NCBI RefSeq assembly: GCF_000687475.1
Contig: NC_057316.1
Location: 2,604,001-2,668,000, forward strand
DNA length: 64,000 bases
DNA from: Ustilaginoidea virens
Lineage: Eukaryota > Ascomycota > Sordariomycetes > Hypocreales > Clavicipitaceae
Reading direction: 5' to 3'
This document shows, in pieces, positions 47,547 to 58,259 of this stretch (its first letter is position 1; each line of letters starts with the position of its first letter). The translations under genes and the position numbers were made by a program. The notes under the pieces were generated by a model. The model saw only the letters and a program-made list of their open reading frames with translations. It searched no databases and was not told the DNA's origin.

Positions 47547-48272
47547 TATTGCAAAATGGTAATTCAGAACACTATTGGAAATATACTAGATACCGATAGT
47601 AGCGTATAAAGCATTGCAGAATAAAACAAAGAGCTGGTTAAAGATTTAAAGCGCATAAGAGGTTAACCAGAGCAAAGATATCAGGGAAATCTGATTCTAA
47701 TTGTTAGTGACTATTCTAGCTAGAAAGAGGGAATTTTGGGTATATTTCTACCATCTTAAAAAAGTGGTTGAAAATAATGAAAAACCGTAAAAATAGCAAA
47801 AAACCCGACGAAAAGTCGGTCTGCCCAACCGTGCCCAGTCTGTGCCCAATATCCTACCCAGTGCATACCCAACCAAACCCAGTGGCTTATAGCGGTATGC
47901 CGGATGCCCTATAACAGCCTGCCGTACGGGCCGGAAGCCCTATATCGGTCTGCCGTAAATGACCGGTGTAGCGGGTGACTGTATGTAGAAGGCCGAAAGT
48001 GCTGGTATTAGCAAGGTTTGCCCATTTGGTAATCCCGTAGAAATGCGCCGCCTGTTGTAGGCCCTGTGGCCCACTGTGACCGGCCGCTGTGGCCGGCTGT
48101 GGGGCGCTGTGCCGGTGCCGTGACCGGCGCTGTGACCCACTGTAATCGGCGTTGTGGGGCGCTATGCCCCACCATAGCGCCTGGTATAGCCACCGCGATA
48201 TCTCAACGTAGAGACGTCGTACGGTAGCGAGACCAGTACCAAAATACAGCTAAAAAGGCGCTGATTTCAACA
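47547..48272 (-). repeat. 5' LTR of Copia element A
   Basis: 726 bp, TATTGCAAAATGG to TTTCAACA, followed by the ataaa duplication (48,273-48,277). It pairs with 18,416-19,141 by shared sequence variants. Confidence 0.93.
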
Positions 48273-48277
48273 ATAAA

Positions 48278-51200
48278 TAAGGAAGCTTATAAACTGGCAA
48301 TAGTCGCTATGGATATATATACTACTTTATCGAAAAAATAATTACTATAGATAATAATACTAGTAATTATTCGCAGATTTTTGCTTTATAGTATTAATAA
48401 AAGCTAGCTATAGAGGAACTTAAAATAGTATTAAATATAAAAGGGATTAATAGAATAAATAGAGGAATTAATAATTCGAAAGCCTTAGTATTATAGAAAC
48501 TATTATTAATAAACTTATTATTTTGCTATTTAGCGTCTTTTAAACTAATTCCTAGTAATTAAAAACTTATATAGAATTAACTTAATTAATAAAGTATAGG
48601 GAGATACTCTTATATTAGGAGGAATTTTATTCTTATAATAATTAAAGAAAGAGAAAATAAAAGTTTAGAATTCAAATAGGCAATATAAAAAAAAGAAAAT
48701 AATCTAAAGAGATAAAAGGATTAAGAATTAGATTTATTCGAAATTTTTTATAGATTTATAGGTAATAACTAATAATATTTAGAATAGGAGGATAAAATAT
48801 ACCCTTCTAATATAAAAGCGATAAAATATTTACCTAATTTAAAGATATCTAACTTCTTAAAATTGCGATATACTATAGGAATTAGCGATAATAGGAGAAA
48901 GATAGAATATATAACACCAATAAATAAAGCTAAATAACTAACTCTATTAATTTATATAGGAAAACTATTTTTAAAGGGGTACCCCTTTCGATTTCGAAAT
49001 TTATATATAAATCGACCATTAATAATTATACTAGATAAAATAGTCTATTTATAGTTTAAATAATCCAGTATTTTATTAGGGAATAGGGCGGGGTCAATAA
49101 CTTAATAAATACTTATTAAATAGTTATACTATATATATAAAGACTATTTTATTAATAAATTAGAAGATATTCGCACTATAGACTTAATATAATACTATAT
49201 CCCTTTAATACTAAATACTAAATTAAAGAAAGTAAAATAGTTTTGCTATACAATAGCTTATCGATAATTCTCTAAGAAGGTTTTCTTAATAATAAAGAAA
49301 GCAATAGTAATATATCGAGATATTTCTAAATAAATAGTGCTAATGCTTTTTATTAATAAGCCGAGATAAAAGAAAGTCTTATTATCTAAAAAGGTTTTTC
49401 GTATAGTTTATAACTTCTAAAATATAAATAATAATTTAATTAAACCCGCTTATCTATATTATAATATAGAGGCAGATATAGATTTAGTTTACTATAGAAG
49501 GTTAATAATTTTCTTATAAATAAATGCTTCGAATGGATTTTAGGCTATAAAAGTATACCTACTAAATAAATATAAAACAGTATTTTCCTGCCCTAATAGT
49601 ATATATATTTATAATAATATACTATAGGGCTTAATAAGGTCACCTACAATATATACCCGATTTAGAGATATAGTATTTAGATACCTTTTCTTCTAGGATA
49701 GAATAAAATTAAAATTAATTTTAGGCTATATAGAGGATATCTAAATATTATTCTCTATCTATATAGATAACCACTATATCGCATTAGAGACTTAGGAAGA
49801 CTACTTTAATTTCTTATAAAAAAGATATTTTCTAAAAATAGCCTAAGCACCAATCGGCTTAAGCGGGAAAAAGACTATTTTCTTTATATTAGAAGTAAAT
49901 TATATTAGGTTTTCCGTTAAAAATAGTAGGATATAATTAATAAAAAAATATAGGGAAAGATTTATTCGAATAGTAGAATACTTTAATAAAAATCTACTAA
50001 AGACCTAAGATAAGGTTCTAACCCTCATATATTTAACTCTATTCTTATATAAATTTATTCTAAGAAAATTAAATCTAGTTTAAATAGTTAAATTAGCATT
50101 CTTTTATACTAATTATAAGATAACGAAAATAAATAGATAATCTATATAAGAAGAGGAAATACTTTAAGATTAACTAATCTAAATAACTAAAGTAAGTTTA
50201 GTATTCTTAGCTATCTATTATAGCATTTAGGTAAATACTATTTTTAGTATCTAGCTAGGAACCTAATTCTACCTTATAATAGATGCCTTAGATACTAATA
50301 TAAGGGGTATTCTATTTTAGTTAGAAGATACTAAACCTAGAATACTAATAGATAATTCGAATTAGATAAAAATTAGAATTATTATATAGCTATTATATAA
50401 GTTAGGAAACGCTAAGAAATATTATACTATACTAGAAAAAGAGATATTAGCTATTATAGTAAGACTAAAAGAAGTCAAATAGCTAATAGAAGGATCCCTA
50501 TACCTAATTAAGGTTTATATAGACTATAAGGGGATCGTAGATTCTATAGTAAACTTAGGAGAAACTTATAGGAAAGTTATAAGATAGATTAACTTATTAT
50601 AAGAATCTAATATCAAATATATTTATCGGCCGAATATAATAAAAATTATAAAAATTGCAGATAGAATATCTAAATTGCTAAATATATTAAAATTAAAACC
50701 TATAGAGTTAAAATAGAAAATAAAAATAGAAATTAAATTAGGACTAATAAAACTAATAGTAAATATTATAATAAAATCCGAATTAATACTACTAAAAGGA
50801 GGAATATTAGATTAAAAGGCTATTAAAGAATTATCTATCGAACTTCGCCTACAGCTTAAATCAGCTTAATACAGAAAAATACTTATAGTAATAATATATA
50901 GTTATAATATTATTACCCCGGATAGAAGAAGACTTATATAAAGATATTTACTAAAGTACCGACTTATTAATCGAAGGTTATACTAACTAGAAATAGATAA
51001 ATCCTTAGCAAAATATATTTTAGAAGGTAGGGTATCAACTAAACTATAAGCCTTCTATAATACAAAGGGATACTTTAGTCTAATAATTATATTATAGGCT
51101 ATTCAAAGGAAATTCTATTAGCCTTTAAGAACTAAAGATATTAAAATATATTATTAGTCATACTTAGTATATTAACAAATAAGACCTAGGATTATAAAAG

Positions 51201-52170
51201 CTAATCCGAAATCTATTATAATTTTAAAACTATAGGAGATAGTCGCAATAGACTATTTAGGCCCTATTATACTAAAAACGAAAGAGGGAGAAATATATAT
51301 TCTAGTAGTAGTAAACTATACTACTAGATTTCTTTTAATATAAACTCATATTAAGGCAATAGGAATTATAGTAATAAAAGCTTAGGGAAAATACTAAGGA
51401 TTAATATTCGGATAGCTAAAAAGGATTTATTATAATAATAGATCCTATTTTAAAAATCAATTTTTTTAAGCTATAAGAGAAAAGTATAAAATATAGGTAA
51501 CTTTTAGATTAGTCTTATACTTAACTTCTATAAGACTAACCAAAAGAAATATATAATTTATAAAGAACTAATTAATAAAATAAGCTATAAAAAGGAATAG
51601 AATATTATTAGAATTATAGAATTAAACTATCCCTTCTATTATAATAGTACTAAATAATCGATATATAATTATAGTTAGAATATCTCTAGCTATATTAATA
51701 TTTAGTTTCGAACTATTTTCCTAATATAATAGCGTAACTAAATAGAATTAGGATAAAGCTAATAAGCTAGAGATAATTAATAATAAGCTCATTCGAGATA
51801 TAAATTTATTAATAATCGACTAAAGAAAAGAAAAATAGAAAAAGGTACGAAACTAAAGAGTATCCCTTCTATCCAATAAAGTTAATAAAGTTCTATACAA
51901 CTTTAAAGTTAGCAATAGAGTTTAAAAGAAAATAAATAAAAAAAGTAAGTAGAAAGGAAAATTTTATAAAACTTAGGGAAACCTATCGAGAGTTATTAAA
52001 GTTTTATTATTAGTTACTTATATAATAGAGCCGATTTAGGGAGGAATAAAAAGAAAGATATATATAGATAATTTAAAAGGCATTATCGATCGGCCGGAAT
52101 ATTTATAACCTCTACGACTAAATATATAGGATTTAGTAGAATAGTCGGATAAAAAAAAGGCTAAAAATCT
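48278..52170 (+). pseudogene. Element G pol remnant: RT, RNase H, integrase (Gypsy)
   Basis: Continues the frame broken at 18,415. RT about 49,380-49,960 with ASNGFQAIKVYLLNKYKTVFSCPN, then the box GYIEDI (YIDD with one Asp now Glu) near 49,725 and the LxFLQK segment. RNase H about 50,230-50,560. Integrase with a zinc-finger remnant near 51,130, the D of DYLGPIILKTKEGE near 51,260 and the later catalytic segment. A GPY/F-like C-terminus at about 51,990-52,110 (YIIEPIQGGIKRK, YIDNLKGIIDRP). It belongs to the Ty3/Gypsy group but is not close to D/E. The most AT-rich and most degraded element, consistent with being the oldest. Confidence 0.82.
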
Positions 52171-52496
52171 AAAAGAATAATATAGAAAATTAAAAGTTAC
52201 AGCTAGGGATAGCTATAATAGCTTCCCTTACTTTATCTTTACCTTTATAGGATAAGGCAGATAATACTTATATATTATATATTTACCCTTTCTTCCTTTT
52301 CTTTTTTTTTCTCTTTTTTATATTTCCTTAATATAATTTTTAGTCTTAGTAGTAGTAGTTTCCTTTTATTTATTTTTTTTTTCTCTCCTAATAATAGCAA
52401 TTCTTCCTTTTATATTTCTTTACTATAGAATTCAGACCTTATAATAGCAGTATAATATACCTTTACTTCTTGCAATAATAGCATAGCATTTTTTTT
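52171..52496. other. Pyrimidine-rich non-coding stretch of element G
   Basis: About 330 bases with long T/C runs (about 52,285-52,400) and no ORF. It separates the integrase end from the next ORF-like region; it could be a leader or a degraded LTR, but no matching copy is in the window. Confidence 0.4.
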
Positions 52497-53217
52497 TTAC
52501 CTTAAAGATAAATCTAGAAATATTTAAGGGTAGTACTATATTTACTAAAATAGGAAAGGTTCTTTCTTCAAATAAAGACTATATCGAATAAATAAGAGAA
52601 AAAGCTATAACTAATAATACTACTATACCTAATAATACTATTAATAAAGGTATATAGGAAAATATAGAGGAAGTAAGGAATCACTCCCCTAGAAGGCTAT
52701 ATACCGAATTTGCGTATTATTTTCGAGAATAACTTAAATACCTCCCCTTACTATTAAGAAAAATCGAAGTATAGTAAGTATTTAGTATAATATTATTCGC
52801 TCCCTTATTAAAAATCCCTATAAAGAATAAATTAATTATAGGGATAAAGTCGCTAAATAAGATATATAACCCGGATATAATAATTCGGTCTACTATTATA
52901 AAAATTCTATAGAAGGAAGATATCCTTATTCGATATAATAAATAGGATAAATTAAACGCAATCGAATATTATGCAAAAATGCTAGAAAAGATCTACTACT
53001 ATAGAGTAAACTTATTTAATTTACCATAAGAACCGAAGGAGGCTATAATAGTGTAGATAAAGAAAAGAAAAACGAATAAAATAATAAAAGAAGGCGCAAA
53101 CACTATAAAAAGAATAAGATATACAAATAACAAAGAAGATAATATAATTAGAGCAGCTATTATTATTGCAGAGGCAATAAAAACAGGGCTCGAAAAGATC
53201 GCTAACGTATTAAGGGA
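52497..53217 (+). pseudogene. RIP-degraded ORF downstream of G pol, unknown
   Basis: A plus-strand frame of about 240 codons with six or seven TAG/TAA stops, ending at a TGA just before 53,222. Recognisable pieces: IFKGSTIFTKIGK, a leucine-rich LPLLLRKIE, and a charged C-terminal third with KKRKTNKIIKEGANTIKRIR followed by IIRAAIIIAEAIKTGLEKIANVL. It could be an accessory ORF of G, or gag of an adjoining element. No zinc knuckle or protease motif is visible, and I assign no function. Confidence 0.4.
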
Positions 53218-53314
53218 GTGAATTTATTATCGATAATAGTTTTTATTTTTTGCTTATATTTACTAAAAGGAATATTATTCTTTTGTATTAGTAGTATTAT
53301 AGGTAATACTATAA

Positions 53315-53747
53315 GCCTCGCCCGCCGACTCACACGCTGGATCCTTAGCCTCGACCGCCTCGACCAGTTCCAGCTCGCTCAGTCGCTCCAGCGACCCGCC
53401 CCCGCAGAGGCACCAGGCCGACCCCGACCGCCCGACACACCCGGGACCACCCCTCCCCCATAGATACTGGACCTACCTTTTTCCGGACCCACTTTCTCCG
53501 GATCGCTCTCGCACTCTGCCCAGCACTGCCGCCAGGTACGATCCTGAGCGATAGCGCACCCACCTTTCCTACGTGCCGGAAACCCGTCGGCCCCCCCGGG
53601 GGCCCGACTCCCCAGTCGTTGTAATTGTACTAGCAGGAAGGGTTTTCCCCCCGGACCTCGGGTTTTTCCCTTCCGGATTATCTGCCGGAGTACTAGATAG
53701 GCATTTCTAGCTTAGAATAGCCCCCTAGAGTAATTTAATAATAATAA
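53315..53747 (+). mobile_element. LINE3: short 5'-truncated, un-RIPed LINE copy
   Basis: 433 bp between perfect 17-bp duplications TATAGGTAATACTATAA (53,298-53,314 and 53,748-53,764). It contains the last codons of Tad1-like ORF2 (ARRLTRWILSLDRLDQFQLAQ, stop near 53,461), then the 3'UTR with the stem-loops and an ATAATAATAAT tail. Opposite in orientation to LINE2, and GC-rich with CpA/TpG sites intact, unlike its surroundings. Compared with LINE2 it lacks about 0.49 kb (15,155-15,640 equivalent). Confidence 0.93.
53586..53722 (+). other. LINE3 3'UTR stem-loops
   Basis: Sense-strand versions of the LINE2 structures: GTCGG/CCGAC at 53,586-53,608; GGAAGGG (53,636-53,642) with CCCTTCC (53,668-53,674) and an inner CCCG/CGGG pair; and GGC...GCC around a TTCTA/TAGAA stem at 53,700-53,722. 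It lies just before the tail. Confidence 0.7.
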
Positions 53748-53764
53748 TATAGGTAATACTATAA

Positions 53765-53830
53765 AAGAAAGGGGGGATCCTATTGAAGGGATAAATAGTG
53801 GGGGTTCTAGATTAGATTAGCTCGAGGAAA
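53765..53830. other. End of element G and of the RIPed block
   Basis: The last AT-rich bases. Within about 60 bases composition changes to normal GC content. No 3' LTR or terminal repeat of G was found, so its true end may have been lost or lie within this stretch. Confidence 0.45.
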
Positions 53831-54418
53831 AGCAACCATCCTATACAACACATTTTAGCCCTATAGTTAGTGGAAAGGAATTCAGACGGAGCTCGCGCGC
53901 AATCAGACGCGAAGAAGTATATATCGTCCCCCTTTTTTTTTTTATAGCTTTCCCCATTACGTATCCCATACAAATAAGGTCCATACAAATAAGGTGGTGG
54001 CGTTTTGCTCTCCGCTGTCGGAGAAGGGGGGGGGGGGCGGGGCAAGGGCGCGCTCGGGCCATGCCATGTCGCGCGGTATAAGGAGGCCCGATGCTCGGTA
54101 GAGCTGCGCTTGGTATTATCAGCGTGGCGTCGCCGTTTTCAGTTGCGGCAGATGAGGAGGCGATCAGCCAGGCCAGGTTGCGCAACCCCCCGGGAGGACA
54201 CAGAAAGTTGACCCCGGCAGAGGGGTGCCAGAGACCCGGAGAAGAAGCGAGTCACAGACTCGCAGCAGCACGTGAAACATGTGTGCCTCTGCAGCGATTC
54301 CGGCGGCGGGGGTTACGCGGTACATGCTTAGAAAAAAAAATAAATCCGTGAAACGAAAGACGGCCAACTCAAGTTCAAAGTTCAGGGCGGCATGGGCATG
54401 TTGAGTGCAAGGAACCGG

Positions 54419-54477
<59 letters not shown>

Positions 54478-54913
54478 TTGGCTCGCGCAACCCGTGGGAG
54501 CAGACCTCCATCGTCCATCGTCTGCGGGTAGACAAGTGCGCACATGGTGCTGAGAAAAGCTGGATTCGCACGACTATCTCTTTTCGCGCATCGGCGCACT
54601 GCATGTCGACGTCGACGACGGAGGTGACGTGACGCATGTGGTGGCGGTCTTGATGCCATGTTTGGTATGTTGGGTGGAAGCAGAGAACCCGCGCCGTGCT
54701 GGTCAGCTTCTAAACGCCGACTTTTGCTGAAACTACAAGTCTAGGCTCAGGTAGGGAAACGCGGAAAACAAAAAAAAGAAATCAAGGAAAAAGAGGAGAA
54801 AAGCAAGCAAGCAAGCAAGCAGGAATTCCCCATCTTTTTCCATGACGGCTCCATGCCGTTTCTATAAGCGTTGTAACCCGATACCTTGATTTTTTTTCCC
54901 CCCCCTTGGCGTT
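53831..54913. other. Intergenic region right of the repeat block
   Basis: No gene recognised. It holds a run of about ten G (54,027-54,037), an uninterrupted run of 52 A (54,419-54,470) and an (AAGC)n microsatellite (about 54,802-54,822). ORFs here, including a 157-codon one read through the poly-A as Phe, are composition artefacts. The right end should include the MTAP 3'UTR. Confidence 0.6.
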
Positions 54914-56077
54914 CTATGACTGCCAGATGCCGGGGAACAGGTACTCCACTCTCTTCATGGCCTCGGGGTCCCTGCCTTGGGGCTTGGTCATAAACTTCAA
55001 TCCGCCTTGGGCATACCCTTCCCAGTGCTTGGCCATGACCAGGTCGCCGTGTTCAATCTGGCTGAGCTGGTCCAGCACGGCGCCAACAAGACGCCTGGCG
55101 TTCTGTCCGTTTGCTTGCATGTGCTTCATGACCATTTCGACGTTGACATCCTCCGAGGAGTGCCAGCAGTCGTAGTCGGTGGCCATGGCGATGACCTGGT
55201 AGGACAGCTCCGCCTCGCGCGCCAGCTTGGCCTCTGGGAGGGTGGACATGTTGATGACGGAACCGCCCCAAGATCGGTACATGTGCGACTCGGCACGGCT
55301 GGAAAACTGGGGGCCCTCTGCCATGGCCATGCGTCAGCAGCACGTGCAAAGAAAGGAGAGGCAAACGAAATACATTGCAACATGTACAATACATGTACGT
55401 GTTATAAAAGCCAAGTCGAGAGAGAAGAACGAGTGGGGATGGGGTGCCCATACCCATGACTACGACTGTTCCCTTTTCGTGCAAAACAACGCCGTCGCCC
55501 TCCATGCTTTGAGCGCAGCGCTTCACCACAGCGGCCAAGCCCGCATCGAAGGGATCGGCAAAGCCGACGTGGCCCACCACGCCCTTTTCGAAAAAGGTGA
55601 ACGGCCGAACGCCCTTGGTACGGTCAATCACCTGGTCTGGGACCACAAAGTCCATGGGCTTGATGTCCTCCTGCAGGGAGCCGACGGCCGAAAAGGCAAT
55701 GACGCACCGTACGCCAATGCGACGAAGGGCCGAGATGTTTGCTCGGTTGGGAACCTCGTGCGGCGCGAACTGGTGGTGGAGACCGTGTCTGGCGAGAAAG
55801 GCGATGTTGACACCGTTGTGGGAGAGGATGCGGATGGGAGAGGCTGGAGGACCCCATGGCGTGATGGGGTTGAGCTCGGCGATGGGCTCGTACCCTTCGA
55901 GATGCGCTAGACCGGTGCCGCCGATGACGGCGATGTGAACTGGCTCTGTTTGGGGGAAATGGGGGGAGAAGAACGTCAGGTCAGCACGTCGACTCTGGCG
56001 ACGACGGGGGAGGCTGGGCGAGCCTTGAGAAGCTGGAGCGAAACTGTACGGTCAAACGTGGTAGGGAGACTGGACAT
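54914..56077 (-). CDS. MTAP: S-methyl-5'-thioadenosine phosphorylase
   Basis: Three predicted exons: 56,077-56,050, 55,945-55,454 and 55,317-54,914 (307 aa, the usual family length). The enzyme splits methylthioadenosine with phosphate into adenine and methylthioribose-1-phosphate, the first step of methionine salvage after polyamine synthesis; it acts in cytoplasm and nucleus. Seen in the sequence: AVIGGTGL (residues 15-22, phosphate loop), ARH (61-63), SAVGSLQEDIKP, EGPQFSSRAES (174-184), NMS, and ATDYDCW with the two adenine-contacting Asp (221, 223). The start ATG 56,077 gives MSSLPTTFDQPVHIAV after splicing at GTACAG/CAG; intron 2 (55,318-55,453) joins VVVM to EGPQF. Splice sites are predicted only. 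Divergent from the ataxin-10 homologue. Yeast orthologue: MEU1. Confidence 0.95.
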
Positions 56078-56604
56078 GGCTGAGCAGATTGGATACGAGA
56101 AGGATATGAGAGGGGGCCTTGAGGGTAAAGAAGAATCAAGGTTGGGAGCGCGGGGCTGGTCCTTGCAAGTTCTGGATTTGAAGACTTGAAAAAGTCCATT
56201 GTCGTGATGCGGCGGCGGGCGGTTCAGGCCGGTGCCCCGCCATTATCCACGGCACTATCGATAAGGAAGGTGTAGCTAGCCAGGTAGGCCATGAGGTGCC
56301 TGGCACTGTCAGGTACCTACCTACATGTAGCTACCTGACCTGACCTGACCTTACTCGCACTGTCTTGAACAGGTGCCCTTCGGTGGTAAAAGCCGGGTTC
56401 AGCCCCACTAGAAATTTTGGCGAGCAGTGCAAACGTTGAAATCGCCAGGCTCACCCGAACCCAGCCAAGCAACCAAGCACCAAACCATCCAATAACAACA
56501 ACAACAACACAAGTCGCAGCTTCGACCTCTGGCCATCAACTGCACCTGACACTGCCGCCAGATACCAGGACCAGCTCCAGCTGCTGGTCCGGCGCGACGC
56601 AAAC
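56078..56604. promoter_or_regulatory. Shared intergenic promoter region, MTAP / ataxin-10 homologue
   Basis: 527 bases between two divergent start codons. It holds a cluster of short repeats (CTACCTAC, CATGTAGCTACCTG, then CCTGA three times) at about 56,313-56,352, and a (CAA)n-rich leader (about 56,490-56,510) just before ATG 56,605. The arrangement suggests a bidirectional promoter; no specific factor site is claimed. Confidence 0.55.
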
Positions 56605-57408
56605 ATGACTCAGCTATCGGACTACGCGGCGCTCTCCAAACCCAACGAATCCGAAAACCACGGCGAGTCCATTGAAGAGCGATGCTTCTCCGCAGCTCTC
56701 ATCTGCATCGAGGGCCATTTCACCCTATCTCCTCCCATGGGCCCGCAGACCGCCGCTCGCGTGAACTCCATGATTTCAAAGACCCTGGAAAAGACGCACA
56801 CTCTCCGGACATCTCGGTAGGCGTCCCCCATCCGCTCCTGATTTTTTCGCCACTTCGAAACCTGCGGCGGCATGATTGGCTGACCCTTCACCGACATGCC
56901 AAAAGAGAGGCTCTATCCCGCAATGTAGCCATCTGGATATGGCTTACCAGGATATTTGCAGCAGCCATACCGAGCTTGACCACCCGGTCCGTGGGGCCTC
57001 TGTCCAGCCTGAACGATCCTGAAAAGGGCGTCAGTCCTCAAGAAAGCACAGCACTGATAGTCATGAACTACTCCTCCATCAAGGAGGATCTAGGGACCCT
57101 GATCAAGCTGATGCATATTGCGAGGAACTTGCTGGTCAACGCCGAACCCGACGTGCCCCAGGATATATGCGCAGCTGTGCATTTTGACCAGATGGTTTAT
57201 CAGACCATCATTCTCTGTGCCAACGTTACGAGCAAGGGCTACGACGGAGAGATCCTGGATGAAACACAGAGGCTGAAGCTGGCTGATGTTACGGAGTTAT
57301 GTGAGTAGCAGCAGGGTTTCCCTGACGTTGTCGTCGACGTCGTCGTTTGGAAGAGTCTTTTTTTTTTCTTTTTTTTTTACGCCTTTTGTCTCTCTCTCTC
57401 TCTCTTTC

Positions 57409-57450
<42 letters not shown>

Positions 57451-58218
57451 CGGCCTTTGGGCTGACGGTGACGTCTAGACAAAAAACTGCTCGTCACCTC
57501 GCTACAGCAAGCGCACAACTGGACAGCCAAGCATGACCGCAACAAAATGTCCTTCTGGTTCGACGTATTATTCGACGAAGACGAAAATGCGTTTGGAAGC
57601 CACGTAGAGGGCGCAGGCGATGCCATAGGCTTTCGAGCAGATGTGGCCAAACAACAGGTTCAGCACTGGCTTGATCGAAACTCGAGAATGTGCGACACGG
57701 CCCGGAAACTGCTCAGAGACTATGCGCAAAATCATGCCGACAAGCCGCCTGGAAACCTAGCACCGATCCGGCCGCTTGCTTGGAACTGGTTGCCCGAGGG
57801 CTCTGTCAATATGCCTGATGACGTGGACCAAGGCGGGGACAGGCTCAACCCCGTTTGGAAACCTGACGAGACGGACAAGTTTGAGCAAGATAGAGCCTAC
57901 GGCCGGGTTTCAAGAGAGATTGATACTTGGTGGCTCCGAGCCCGCGATCCGAACTACGAGGAGTGGACCGTCAGCATGCCTACTATCGAGTATGCGCAAT
58001 CTCGAGCTGATCAGTGCAAGGCAAGCCTGATACATCGCTACGCTCATTCATATCGAGGCGGACACTCGCCGCCACCCGACGTGGCGGATGGCGAGCTGTC
58101 AGACCAAGAGCATTGTCATCACTGTCCTGAATGCTTCGAGTGCCACCACCATGACGACGAGAACGACGGATGTGACGAACAGGGGCACGATTGCGAACAC
58201 GGACATGAGCAGCATGAG

Positions 58219-58259
<41 letters not shown>

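Larger units (their letters stand above)
18416..48272 (-). mobile_element. Copia LTR retrotransposon A, interrupted by element B
   Basis: Bounded by 726-bp LTRs at 18,416-19,141 and 47,547-48,272 and by the 5-bp duplication ataaa (18,411-18,415; 48,273-48,277). Pol reads on the minus strand in Copia order (gag, PR, IN, then RT, RNase H), so the 5' LTR is the right-hand one. Without B the element is about 7.5 kb. The two LTRs share variants absent from the B LTRs (for example TTCAGAACACTATTGGAAATATAC), which pairs them securely. Differences between the pair are transitions. Confidence 0.93.

Noticed and set aside
250..53830. Starship-type giant cargo element or horizontally acquired island
   Set aside because: No DUF3435 tyrosine recombinase or cargo genes; the region is fully explained as nested retrotransposons.
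54164..54637. 157-codon minus-strand ORF with poly-Phe
   Set aside because: Created by reading the 52-A run as Phe codons; no conserved sequence on either side.
55227..55910. 227-codon plus-strand ORF
   Set aside because: Shadow of MTAP exons 2-3 on the opposite strand and spans the MTAP intron.
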